Assembly (NCBI RefSeq): GCF_001540865.1
Contig: NC_033631.1
Span: 1,219,532-1,283,531 of the forward strand
Reading direction: 5' to 3'
Length of the DNA stretch: 64,000 nt
From: Ananas comosus
Taxonomy: Eukaryota > Streptophyta > Magnoliopsida > Poales > Bromeliaceae
Shown here: in pieces, positions 1 through 10,730 of the stretch
Numbering within the stretch: position 1 is the first letter of the stretch
How the letters are laid out: every line of letters starts with the position of its first letter
Notes under the pieces: model-generated
The model's database searches: none
Seen by the model: only the letters and a program-made list of their open reading frames with translations
What the model was told of the DNA's origin: nothing
Made by a program: the position numbers and the translations under genes

Positions 1-1477
1 CAAACACTTGCTGCCCAGCAGTAACCTTTAGCCCATCTACAAACCCAGCACAGGGCAGACCTGCAATCTGCAATCTGCAGTGGCCATAGTCAGAGATGCC
101 TGAGGCAGAGAAATTATTATATACATTATATTCAGATGCTTCAATATAAAGCAAACAGCATGAAATTGTTCACGATACAAAAATATATCGAAAGTGCATC
201 ATTCTGGAAGTACATTCTCTACCTCAAGATTATACAAGACAACTGTTAGTTGGCATCAGTTAGAAATTTATATACCACGTCTTCAATCAAAATTGTAGCA
301 TTGCTAAGACAAACAATAAGACGTTGTGAGATACGACTATACAAGAATTACAATCCATCTATTATTACTATGCAACAGTGCTCGATCGTTGGCATCAAGC
401 AGCTGGAACTTACAAGAAAATGCTAAATAAACTTGATGACAATATCTTGATCTGATACTCATACAAAAGCAACTAGACATGTCACATGCACCTGAAAGTT
501 TAACAAGCAGCTCTTTAGTTTGACCAATGCAGCATTGCGAGTTTCGCCCCACACCACAAGCTTAGCAATCATTGGATCATAATGCATGCTGGTAGTATCT
601 CCTTCCTCTGCTCCCGTTTCGACTCTCACTGTTTTACAATATGTAGATTAGGGGTCATTGTTGAGTCATGGAAGACGTCGAGTTCTAGATGTGTACTGGC
701 TTTATTAGCTAATACTACCTAATGTGTGTAGCAATAAGCATATGTACTATGTTTCAGTAGCAGATATTACCTGTTGGGGTAACAGGGACTGGCCGGTAGT
801 AGTGTAGGGTTCCAGTTGCGGGAAGAAAACCTCTTGGGACATTTTCAGCATATATTCGAGCCTCATTCTAGCATTGCTACACACGAAATGGAGTAAAGGT
901 AGATAATATGGCTAGAATTGCAAGTTTTGAAGAGGGAATAATAGCTCATTCTAGCAGTTTGCACATAGGAATTCAAGTTTGTCAAACGGGCACGATTGAA
1001 AATGTGTGATCACATTAAACAAAGTTTACCATTCAAGGGCACTTGTTCCTGAGTCAGGGGAAGAGGTTCTCCATTTGCAACACGAATTTGCCACTCCACA
1101 AGATCTTGGCCAACAATCATCTCAGTTACAGGATGTTCTACCTTCAAAATATTGATATAAGAAATCAGGTAAATATTTTCTGTCGCACAACAGCAATTTG
1201 CATGTAAGGATCAAGTTGCACATGTATATACTAGTGCACATGCATACCAAATGGAAGTTTCCCAAAACAGTGTGTACAAGAATAAATTTAATCATGCACA
1301 TAGAAAAGTATTTTGAATGTGAACATTTTAAGGTAGAAATAGCTGACAACAGTGTGCCTGATTAGTTAAGAAAAGCATTAATACCTGAAGGCGAGTATTC
1401 ATTTCCATGAAATAAAATTGTCCAGAAAGCGTATCCATTATAAACTCCACTGTTCTGGCATTGTGATAGCCGACTTC
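1..1477 (-). pseudogene. MCCA: Methylcrotonoyl-CoA carboxylase alpha (MCCA-like) fragment, rearranged
   Basis: Five exon-like blocks on the minus strand match the biotin-carboxylase half and the biotinyl end of the mitochondrial leucine-degradation enzyme MCC alpha. They are 1477-1385 (31 codons, contains [11 protein letters not shown]), 1141-1030 (starts [17 protein letters not shown]), about 876-771 (EARIYAENVPRGFLPATG), 628-492 (VRVETGAEEGD to NFQ) and 67-1 (CAGFVDGLKVTAGQQV). Most borders are clean GT-AG. Two things look broken. The 876 block has one base too many between the acceptor and GAG-GCT, so the phase from the previous exon runs into TGA. The last block reads IAGLP directly into CAGFVDG, which skips roughly 270 residues of the usual protein, including most of the BT region and the biotin-lysine (MKM) stretch. 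No exons for the N-terminal half occur upstream; a dispersed repeat begins at 1593. The block is cut by the window edge. Family identity is firm; that it is a pseudogene is inference. Confidence 0.8.
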
Positions 1478-1592
1478 CTTCAAATTAGTTAAAAAGAAAT
1501 ATGAAAGTGCACCGACTCTGTGAGAAATTTGAACATGAAATAAAAAGATCAAAGAGTTGAAATAGAGAAGAGGGAAATTGAAAAGCACCAAT

Positions 1593-2705
1593 TAAGTGGA
1601 AGAAATAGCGAAGACTTGCTCTTAGGTTAAAAGCATTCAATCTGTGGTCATCAGATCTGACAGATACACATTTGCTTGTTTTTGTGCATCATGTTAATGT
1701 AATCAATTTAGATCTTATCAACTCATATCCCACTTTATCAAACTGTATCATATTGATCATGCAATATAGGCTTAACTCATGTGAAATGCCTCTAAACCTA
1801 TATTGTCTGTCTAAGCTATGATCAAATCAGTGTTTTATTTTGCGTCTCTACTCTCTAATCATATTTGACTTGTTCCAACTGATTCTAATTGGTCTAGACT
1901 TGAATTGAACCAAATTACAATATGACCTGATAACTTCAACTCTATTTTGCGCAAACCATAATCTTATGGTTCTTCAAAACATCATCCCAGTCCGTACAGA
2001 TGTACAATTTGGACTCTTATTTGAAACTAAAACCGTTTCATTCTACACCAACAACCTTTCTAGTGAGGTATCATACACTGAATTTGGATCAGAAATAGAT
2101 CAATTATGATAATATTACTGACTGCTCTATTTAAATTTCCAGAAAACAGAATTTAATATTTCACCTCACATGACATCTCGCAACCAACCTGCACAAGATT
2201 GCTATGTAATCTGCAGGCTCGCCAAACTAGTGAAGATTATTACCGTGCTCTTTTTCGTGATCCTCGAGAATCTAAAAGCCTCTTTAGCTACTCTTCTTCC
2301 CTCCAACTTATCTAAGCTCTATAAGCCTCTACGTGCACACGGAAAAGGCCTTCTCTGGGAAGAGCTCACTTTGCTTCATCTTAAATCAAGATGAAGAAGA
2401 ACTCTTTATTACTTGATCTTCTCATTGTACGTACGCTGGAATTAATAAACACTCTCATCAAAAGAGGTTTTTTCTGTGGGCTCTTCTTGCTTTTGATCGG
2501 CAGGAGTCGAGCCCGTCGATGATATGGGAAAAGATTAACCTCTAAATCCCATGATGACATATTTACATAAATTCAGATTTAGATCTTCAAAGTGAACCCT
2601 TGAATTCAATTGTTCATTTTCTAATTAAGAATTCAATTGTTCATTTTCTAATTAAGAATTAATCAAATCTTCCCACACTTCACTCAAAGAGTTGAAGGGA
2701 GATAC
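1593..2705. repeat. 1.1-kb dispersed repeat, copy A
   Basis: This stretch is closely similar in the same orientation to 15197-16262. Both begin near AAGTGGAAGAAATAGC and end near GTTGAAGGGAGATA. Copy A carries a direct duplication of TTCAATTGTTCATTTTCTAA near 2608-2658 that copy B lacks. A small hairpin (CTTCATCTT, then AAGATGAAG) lies near 2375-2395. I see no long TIRs, no convincing TSD and no transposase, so the class is unknown. It separates the MCCA fragment from the NLR-derived piece. Confidence 0.8.
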
Positions 2706-3245
2706 CACATCATGTAGGTGAATTTGGACGCTTTTTGCAAGGCTCCGAGCCTGATGCTTCCATATTTTTTCGCCTCAGAACTTCTAAGCAATCTGTGCTC
2801 GAGGAAAATTGTAAATGATAATCTAGATGCATACATGTGTTATCTTGTATGTTATTTTGTTTTAATGTTAATGTATGTAAAAGTGGAAGCATCAAATGAG
2901 TTGGTGCCTTCAGAAGAACCACTACTCCACAACATTATGTATTTGTAGGATGCTACTCTACAACTTTATGTATTTGTAGGATACTTTGTAATCTTAAAAC
3001 TTTATTTATTAAGAAGATTTAAAAAATATTTGAAGAAAAATCTTTCGCATTGTGTGTGTGGAAGGATAAAAGCAAATTAATGAGGATAAGATGAGATTTA
3101 GATTTATTAAAAATAAATAAAGTTTAATTAAGAATCCAATTGGACTATGAGCTCTAATTAAACTCTACATTGGAACCATGTATTATACATAGGATGTGCC
3201 GCTAGAGGAGAGAATTAATTAAGCTGTCAATTAAACAGGATTTAG
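2706..3245 (+). pseudogene. Copy of the NLR 3' end/3' flank
   Basis: The stretch matches the sequence just downstream of the NLR stop codon (about 9585-9870) and continues into matches with 10140-10220 and 10755-10930. Shared stretches include GCTTTTTGCAA, TGATGCTTCCA, TTTTCGCCTCAG and later GATAAGATGAGATTTAG and CTAATTGGACTGTGAGCTC (with small changes). No NB-ARC or LRR coding sequence accompanies it, so this is only the tail of a second copy. Compared with the NLR 3' flank it lacks the roughly 550 bases around 10224-10775, which fits a later insertion or assembly duplication there. It shows that an NLR copy once stood here or that its tail was moved here. Confidence 0.75.
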
Positions 3246-3429
3246 CAACAAGAAGAGTTGGACTATACCAAGACGAAAATTATTGGTATACCTGGCAATC
3301 TCTATCTGTACCTACGGGCAATCTCTATCTGTACCCACGGGTACTCGCTGGTTATATGCAAATTTGCGAGTATGAATACTAGTTTTCTCTATTTAAAAAA
3401 TTATTGGTAAAACAGGCAGCGCAACTCAC

Positions 3430-3914
3430 CTCGCCCTCACACACCAATCCATGGTGTCGGTTTCCTCGAGCAACCTCGACTTCTCCAGAAGCTTCTTCTT
3501 CTTCTTCTTCTTCTTCTTCTTCTTCTTCTTCGTATTATTATTATTATTAGTAGTAGTAGAATCATTGGATTGGGAGGGTTCGATCTCGCCCAAGAACTCC
3601 AATTCCCACTGGGCAGTGAGCTCCTTTTGATCCACAACACCATTTTCACCTACCAAATGGGTGTTTAATCTGCAAGAACAGATTTTTCTACTTGGAAACT
3701 TGATTTTGGGGTGGGGATTAGAAAACTCAGAGGGGAAGTTTGAGATTGAGGAGATTTTGATGGATTCTGAGGGGAAATTTAGCAGGGAAAAAGCTTGTTT
3801 TCGCCATGATTCGGGAGAAATGGAGCTCCATATTTTGGGGTACGCGCTCAAACAAAAGAGGGGAAAAAAAGAGAGTATGTGCGGCGTAGTCGGGGTGCAT
3901 GTGCGGCGACGCAA
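3430..3914 (-). pseudogene. Orphan first exon resembling chloroplast RAP-domain protein
   Basis: A 162-residue minus-strand frame opens at ATG 3912-3914 and ends in a good splice donor (GCGAG|GTGAGT at 3430/3429). The N-terminus is rich in Ser, Arg and Phe with few acids, like a chloroplast transit peptide. The middle reads TAQWELEFLGEIEPSQ, then an Asn and Lys run made by an (ATT)n/(CTT)n tract, and the end is ETDTMDWCVRAR. The WELEFLGEI and MDWCVRAR motifs recall the N-terminal half of the plant chloroplast RAP-domain protein (At2g31890 type, 16S rRNA maturation); this is from memory. No further exons, OPR-like repeats or RAP domain follow within the window: an NLR-derived piece begins 185 bases downstream. 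It is probably truncated; an intact gene with a huge intron is less likely. Confidence 0.5.
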
Positions 3915-4210
3915 TCGTGAGGATCTGGAAAGAGAAAAGGAGGGTGACGGAGGCGGACCTGAAGGAAAATGAAAAAAAAAAATAAAAAAAAAGAAATAAT
4001 GTAAATTTTAGCTAAAGAGTACAAATTTATTCTAAAGAGTGTAAATTTGATTTTTAAGAGTATAAATTTTATCTCAAAAATTATAATTTTTATTTAAAAT
4101 AATGCAAAAAATAATTTAAAACAGTATAATTTTATTTTAACAGAGCAATTTCATATTTTTCTTCTTTCTTCTATAAAATTTGGTTTTTATTTTTTTTCTT
4201 TTTTTTTCTA
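3915..4210. other. AT-rich intergenic, tandem-like
   Basis: There is no gene here. The part from about 4000 to 4090 contains loosely repeated units (AAAGAGTRTAAATTTRWTT and variants), followed by T-rich sequence to 4225. Confidence 0.5.
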
Positions 4211-4665
4211 TATTTTTTTTTAACGTCTCTCCGCCAACGGTCACGGCGACGGCGACGACGGCGCTAAAGACCCCTCGCTCAGAGGCTGCAACGTCGCAAT
4301 GACATTCGCGGCGTCGGTGTCGGCGGAGAGGCGTCGTCGTCGAAGGCGGCGGAGGAGGCGAAGGAGGAGGAAGAGGGAGAGGGCGAGAAAAGTTGCGCTA
4401 CGCCAACAGCGCGTCGCGCATCGACCGCCGCATGAACGCGCCCTTCAGCCGGTGGCGCTCCCGCAGGTCATCGGGTCCTCTGACTCGAACAGCGTCGCCA
4501 ACCCGGACAGGAACCCGCGCCCGGCGCGCTCGTGGAGGGAGGCCTGGTCCGCACCCGGCGTGGTCGTGGAGGGAGGCCTGGTCCGCGCCTGACACCGCCG
4601 CCAACAGGATGTCATAGGCGATGCTGAGCGGCAGAGGCGAGGATGTCGTAGGCGATGTCATACGC
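4211..4665. other. GC-rich island of unknown origin
   Basis: A sharply bounded GC-rich block lies between two very AT-rich stretches. Open frames exist on both strands (for example 4299-4592 plus and 4398-4661 minus), but their arginine runs come from simple CGT/CGG/GAG repeats and I recognise no domain. A short direct repeat, near CGTGGAGGGAGGCCTGGTCC, occurs twice (about 4530 and 4567). It could be a captured or degraded gene piece or an old promoter/first exon. No function is assigned. Confidence 0.4.
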
Positions 4666-5110
4666 GAAACTTCAAATTTTTATTTTTATTTTAGATTCAA
4701 AGTATAAATTTAACATTAAATTTAAATTTTGAAATTTTAAATTCATATTTGAATTTTTAAATCTCAACTTTTAAAAGTTTAAATTTTAATTTTCAAATTT
4801 TAAATTTTAAATTTAAAATTTGAATTTTGAAATTAAATTTTGAATTTTAAATTTTGAATTTTAAATTTCAAATCTTAAATTTTAAAATTAAAATTTTAAA
4901 TTTAGATTTTAAATTTAAAATTCAAAATTTAAATTCAAATTGAAAAAGTAAAAATTTAAATTTAGATTTAAAAATTCAAATTTTAAATGTAAAATTTTGA
5001 AATTTCAAATTTATTTTTTGTACAAATTTGAAATTTAAAAATTATACTTTTAATCCAAATTTAAAATTTTTAATTTAAATTCAAATTTTAAATTATTTTA
5101 AAATAAAATT
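4666..5110. repeat. AAATTT low-complexity tract
   Basis: About 440 bases consist almost entirely of runs of A and T arranged as AAATTT, AAATTTT and TTTAAA, with an occasional G or C. The pattern is nearly the same on both strands. A second tract of the same kind is at 23750-24120. Confidence 0.8.
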
Positions 5111-5308
5111 TAGTAAAAGTATTAATATATACAAGCATCAAAATTTTTTTGCCAAACAGTTTTAAAAAATTATTTTAGAAAAATTATTTTTACCTAAACT
5201 CAACCAAACGCTTTACAGCTTTTTATCAAAATCAATCCTCCAAATCAAAATCACTTATGCATAAATTACTTTTTCAAAAGCTAGGCCAAATTCTTTTCTT
5301 TTCTTTTT

Positions 5309-5689
5309 GGGTTTTTTTTGCATTTGGCTCCTTTAAAATATTTTTTTTTACAAATAGCCCCATCAAATAAATTTGCAAATTTGGCCCCATCTCCGCCACG
5401 TAGGCACCACGTCAGCGCTATGGTTTTAAGTTGAACACGGCGAATCATTCACCGTGTTCAAACACGGTGAATGGTTCACCGTATTCTATACTTATATTCC
5501 TGTTTAGACACGATGAATGGTTTACCGTATTCAACTTAATAAACTAGTCCCAGCCCCGCTCACGTGGCGCTGACGTGGCGTCTGCGTGGCAAGGCTAGGC
5601 CCATTTTTGTAAATATAAATTTACTTGGGCTATTTTTAAAACAAATTTTGTCCAAGGGAGCAAATGCAAAAAAAAAAAAAAAAGAGCCC
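5309..5689. mobile_element. Foldback TIR element with GGTGAAT palindromes
   Basis: The ends are inverted copies of about 50 bases: the left reads GGG, T-run, GCATTTGGCTCC..., and the right, reverse complemented, reads GGGCTC, T-run, GCATTTGCTCCC. Inside these a second inverted pair contains CCACGTAGGCACCACGTCAG and CTGACGTGGCGTCTGCGTGG. The centre holds palindromic modules of the type CGGTGAATGGTTCACCG. The flanks 5300-5308 (TTTCTTTTT) and 5690-5698 (TTTCTTATT) agree at 8 of 9 bases, which suggests a Mutator-like 9-bp TSD. No transposase is present, so the element is non-autonomous. Confidence 0.7.
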
Positions 5690-6785
5690 TTTCTTATTCT
5701 TTTGGATCTGTTTTTCGCTGTCAATTTGGCTTCAACAACACCTCACCATCGAAAGTTCCCAGCAGGAAAGTTCCCAGCAGGAGGAGAAGGAATTTTCACT
5801 TTGCTGGTGGTAGTCTGGTAGACCCACCGGCCACAGGATGCTGATGGCAAAAGTGAAGAGGGAGGCCTTTTAATTATTCTGCTCCCCATTCTATTTCTTT
5901 TCACTCTTCAACTTCATCTCTCCGCTCTCTCTCTCTGCCTCTCTCTCTCTCCTCAATCCCCCAAAACATCTTTGAGAGCATCTTTGGTTGCAGTATTTTC
6001 ACTAGTTGAATTTGAGATTAATTATTTTGGAGCAGCTCCCTCTTCAATCCCCTTTTTGGATCTGTGGTTAGTTGTGCATCTTCTTCTACATATTCTTTTT
6101 AATTCATTTTTTTGTTTCAAGGGTTCCTGTTTTTAATCCTCTTTTCTATCAACTAGCTTTAATTTATTCTTGTTAAATTAAGTTCTTATATTTCTATCAC
6201 TAGTAGTTTGTTGCTCAGATGACTTATAGTCCTGATATTAACTTAAAATTGTGAACAAGAAGAGGGCTTGAAAGGAAACCCCACTTATAATTGTTAATTG
6301 TAGAATAATTTATAATCACTCTTAAAACAATTCCCTCTACTCAGTGACTAGAAGCAGATTCATTTGCTTTTCAACTCTTTATTGATTTCATACTCCTCTA
6401 GAGGACTTTCCGATATCTTGCTGTACAAATATATACATTGAGGTTATGTAGGAGTTTTGTATGACTGGTTATGATGAATCTTTTTTTCTCAAAAATTTGT
6501 TTAATTAACAGATCCTGAAACAAGTTATTGCCTTTTTGTTCTTGCAATTCAACAACAATTTTGTTATTTGTGTTTCTTCTTTTTAACTGAGGATTCTAAC
6601 AAATGTTTGTTTAGTGCATTAAAGAGTTATTCCGCATGAGACAATGACATGATCTTTACGAAAATTGCCTGGAATCATAAAAGCGTAAAAAAAAAAAAAA
6701 AATCATATTCGCAAGCAGTGCATTTGAAGAGACATGGTAATTTGAAAAGATTTTGTATGTCAGGCTCACTTCGGCATAAGTGTCC
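5690..6785 (+). promoter_or_regulatory. Probable NLR promoter and leader region
   Basis: This is the 1.1 kb before the NLR start. It holds a 16-base tandem duplication (GAAAGTTCCCAGCAG twice, near 5750-5780) and a CT-rich stretch (about 5914-5960) that is usual for plant leaders. AT-rich, intron-like sequence follows, with a poly-A run near 6687. A 5'-UTR intron is possible, but I cannot fix its borders. No TATA box stands out. Confidence 0.4.
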
Positions 6786-9581
6786 ATGGCGGAGGCTGTG
6801 ATAAGCTCATTAGTCCTGAAGATCGGTGCTACCTTAGCTAGTGAAACAACTAAAGCAGCAATATCAGTATTACTAACACCGATATCAGCAATGAAAGAAC
6901 TCGTGGAGGATATAAATGAGATTAAGGACGAGCTTGAGAGCATGCTATCCTTCCGACAGATCGCAGAAAGATTAAAAGAGAAGGATGAGAGCACAAAAAC
7001 CTTCATAAAACAAACAAGAGACTTGGCTTTCGACATTGAGGATATTATAGATGAGTTCACATACAAGCTCGGTGAAGAGCAAGGAGGGCTCCTGCCTAAA
7101 ATAGTCAAGAGGTGCAGAAATATAACAACTTGGCGTCGCCTTAGCAAGAGGCTTAACAAAATCAAAATTAAGCTCCGAAACATTAAGGAAAGAAGGGAGC
7201 AATATGATACGAGAGGAATGGAAAATGAAGCAAGACCTCTAATAGCTGTTGGCGGTAGCAAAAGCCGTGCAGAATTAGCACATTTTGTCGAGGAGGATGG
7301 TATAGTGGGTATTGACGAGTACAAGGACTTGTTGCTTGGATGGTTAAAAGATGAGGATGAGCAGCAACGACAGCCCATGATAATCTCAGTGTTGGGGATG
7401 GGTGGTCTAGGGAAGACCACTCTCGTGACTCATGTGTACAATATCATCAAAGCTTTCTTTGATGCTTGTGCCTGGGTTGCTGTATCTCAAAGTTATGAGA
7501 CTCGTGATTTGCTTAGACAGATCTTAAAAGAGTTCTATAGGGAAGATCGTGAGAAAAGAGAAGCACCTAACAACATTGATACCATGGATTATAGAAGCTT
7601 GGTTGAGACTATCCGCACTTACTTGCAGTGTAAAAAGTATGTACTCATTCTGGATGATGTTTGGAGTTCTGATGTACTGGACAATATAAAAGTTGCACTT
7701 CTGAATAGTAATAGCAAGAGTAGAATAGTTCTCACAACAAGGATTCACGATGTAGCTCTATTAGCTAACAAGCACCGTATGTTTGAGCTAGAGCCACTAG
7801 AGGCAGATGATTCGTGGGATATGTTTTGTAAAAACGCATTTTGGAAAAGTGCAAACAAGATTTGCCCACCGCCTTTAGAACAATGTGCTAAAAAAATTGT
7901 CGAGAACTGCGGTGGCTTGCCCCTTGCTATCGTATCTATAGGCCGTCTCTTATCATTTCGAGAACAAACCGGTTTTGAATGGGAGAAGGTTTACAAAGAT
8001 CTTGAGTAGTATCTAACTAACAACGAATCGAAGCTCCATGAAAAAGTACATGGCATTTTGAAACTTAGTTTGGACGATCTTCCCCATTACCTTCGAAATT
8101 GCTTCTTATATTGTTCTAGTTTTCCAGAAGATTATACAATTGAAAGTGACAAGCTCATATGGCTTTGGGTGGCTGAAGGGTTCATTGAAGAAAGAGAAAG
8201 AACGATGGAGGAAGTGGCCGAGGACTACCTTAACGAACTTGTTCATCGCTGTCTACTACAAGTGGTACGTAGGGATGAAGTCGGTGGAGTTCAAGAATGT
8301 CGAATGCATGACGTCATTCGAGTCCTTGCTCTTTCGGAGTCAAAGGAGTTAAGTTTCTGCATGGTTTACGAGCATTCACGGAAAAAATTGCAGAGTTCCA
8401 AAGCACGCCGCTTGTCAATCCTAAGCAATATAACTAATTATTGTACTGAAGACAAATCTCATTTGCGTTCTGTACTTGTTTTCCTCAATTACATGAGCAA
8501 TGATTTACTGAAGTCGGTCTTAAGATCATCAAAATTCTTTCGCGTCTTGGAACTAGGAGGAGTGCTAATCGAGAAACTACCGAGTGAGATCTGTAACCTA
8601 TTCAACCTGCATTATCTAGGCTTGCGAGCAACGAAAATTAAGGAGCTTCCAAGATCAATCGGGAAGCTACAAAATCTGCAAATATTAGATATAAGTGAAA
8701 GTAAAATAGAAAAGCTGCCGAAGGGAATAACGAGTCTCCAAAAGTTGAGACACCTAGTTTTTTCGAAATATGTACTCTGGGGCGTCAAGGCACCCTTGGG
8801 AATATGGCGCTTGAAGGGCTTGCAGACTTTAAGACCTATTGAAGCAACTACGGAGATTGTGCGGAATGTAGAAGCTTTGACCGAGTTGCGGACATTTCAG
8901 ATAACGGGTATAAGAAACCATCACTGTGCAGACTTGTGGAATAGTATCACAAAGATGAACCATCTTAGCAATTTATTTGTCGGAAGTGATTATGGGCAAG
9001 AATTACAGCAGTTGGGCACCCTGCGCCTACCTCTGCCAATTAAAGAATTATACATGGGGGGTAAATTAGACAGAAACTCACTCCCTGAGCTTGCCATGTC
9101 CTTTGGGTCTCTAACAAACCTAACCAGATTAATACTTAGATATGCAAAATTGGATGAAGATACATTTCCTTACCTGCAAGCACTGCCCGCGTTGATGTTT
9201 CTTGAACTTTATGAGGCATATGACGGCATGAAGTTGCACTTCCAAGCAACATCATTGCCGAAGCTAAAGGAATTGTACATATCTGATGCCCTGAAGCTCA
9301 ATCAGGTGGAAATAGAAAGAGGAGCAATGGCAAGCCTGAATAAGCTTCAGCTAGATGGTTGCCCCAAGCTAAAGGAGCTGCCCCACGGTATCGAGTACCT
9401 TACCACCCTTAAGGATTTATACATTTTCTATCCAGCAGAGGAACTTGTTGAGCTGCTTCTAGGAGGAGGAAAAGGCAACCACAGCAATGACTGGCGCACG
9501 AGGCTTCGGCACATCCCGAATTTTATTATTTGGGTCGAACGAGACGGAGACGGCGAGTTAGTCCAAGAAAGGATTCAATGA
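6786..9581 (+). pseudogene. CC-NB-ARC-LRR disease resistance protein (RPM1-like), one in-frame stop
   Basis: A single-exon frame runs from ATG 6786 to TGA 9579-9581 (931 codons), broken only by TAG at 8007-8009 (codon 408). The N-terminal Rx-type coiled coil (about 1-150) has the EDVID-like IEDIID at about 84-89. The NB-ARC domain shows P-loop GMGGLGKTT (204-212), kinase-2 LILDDVW (to 293), RNBS-B SRIVLTTR, GLPLA (377-381), RNBS-D CFLYCSSFPEDY and an MHD motif (507-509). Leucine-rich repeats fill about 530-910. Proteins of this class sense pathogen effectors and trigger immunity. The stop falls after WEKVYKDLE, where related proteins usually have Trp, so TGG to TAG is the simplest reading. 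Translation would give a 407-residue CC-NB protein lacking ARC2 and the LRRs. The frame is otherwise clean, so the change is recent or a sequencing error. A tail-only copy lies at 2706-3245. Confidence 0.88.
8007..8009 (+). other. Premature TAG in the NLR frame
   Basis: The stop separates two long frames in the same phase (6786-8009 and 8010-9581). The residues on both sides continue one conserved NB-ARC sequence: KVYKDLE before, and YLTNNESKLHEKVHGILKLS after. No frameshift and no sensible splice pair around the codon would remove it. Confidence 0.9.
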
Positions 9582-10204
9582 TTCCATATCATGTTGGTGA
9601 GTTTGTGCGCTTTTTGCAAAGCACCGGCCGAGCTTGATGCTTCCACATTTTCCGCCTCAGATCTTCTAAATAATCCGTGCAGGCTTGAGGAAAATTGAAA
9701 ATGATGATCGATATGCAGGTGTTATCTTATATGTGTAGTTTATTTTATTTTATTTTCAATGTATATGTATGTAAAAGTGGATGCATGAAATTAGTTGGTG
9801 CCTTCAGCTACTCGGATAATGTATTTGGAGAATGCTTTGTACCCGTAAAACTTTATTTATTGACTAAAATAAAAAAACCTTCCCTTATAAATATGCATAT
9901 TTTTTTGCTTTCTAAGATGACTAAATTTTTTTTACTTGTTAAAAAAAAAAAAAACTTTTTTTATGCATTTCTAACCATTTTTAAGGATATCTTCAGTATA
10001 AATTATAAGAAATGGACGGAATAGTAGTGGCGGAACGCTGACGAAGGGCGTTTAAATCCATCAACTTGAAATTTGAGAAGATAATATAATAGATTTTTGA
10101 AAGCCCGTGGAGGAAGTGAAAAAAATAAGTATTTACATAGAGTTTTCTATATTTTACCCTTATTAAAAAGATTAAAAATATTTTTGAAGAAAAAGCTTTC
10201 GTAT
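9582..10204 (+). other. NLR 3' untranslated and flanking region
   Basis: This AT-rich sequence follows the NLR stop. It contains ACTTTATTTATT-type signals near 9850 and long A/T runs near 9900-9960. The first 280 bases are duplicated at 2706-2990, so the transcript end or flank was part of the unit that was copied. Confidence 0.55.
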
Positions 10205-10730
10205 GATGTCTGAGAGGATAAACGCATATTTCAGTTCTTAACTAGGTTGAGTTAATCCTAGATAAATAGGACTTGATATAACAAGATAAGAATAGAGTAA
10301 ATAGAAGAGCTAGTTTCACAAATATTAATTGTTGTTTAACAGATTAGTGAGAAAATCTATTGTTAATTAGATTTCGGTTTAAATTTATAGTTATTTATGT
10401 AGTATACTAGTATCCCTACACTTAGTATATATATATAAGTGTGTGTGTGAGGGTACGTGTGTGTGTGTGTGTGAGTGCACATGTGTGAGTATGTGTAATG
10501 CCATGTGGCATCACCTCCCCCCTCTTTTATGCATGCAGGGNGATGTCTGAGAGGATAAACGCATATTTCAGTTCTTAACTAGGTTGAGTTAATCCTAGAT
10601 AAATAGGACTTGATATAACAAGATAAGAATAGAGTAAATAGAAGAGCTAGTTTCACAAATATTAATTGTTGTTTAACAGATTAGTGAGAAAATCTATTGT
10701 TAGATTTCGGTTTAAATTTATAGTTATTTA
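10205..10730. repeat. Direct duplication joined by an N
   Basis: The blocks 10205-10397 and 10542-10730 are almost identical, starting GATGTCTGAGAGGATAAACG. The only difference I see is a 4-base AATT present in the first copy. Between them lie a TA/TG microsatellite (about 10420-10500) and a single N at 10541, immediately before the second copy. This looks like a contig overlap scaffolded with one N, not a biological duplication, although the 4-base difference leaves allelic or true duplication open. Confidence 0.8.

Noticed and set aside
2170..2394. Frame of 74 codons in repeat copy A, with a similar one in copy B (15796-15981)
   Set aside because: Although present in both copies, the frames differ in start and length and match no protein I know; repeat homology alone explains them.
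6656..7420. 254-residue minus-strand frame opposite the NLR
   Set aside because: It is the antisense shadow of the NLR coiled coil and P-loop region and has no recognisable domain.
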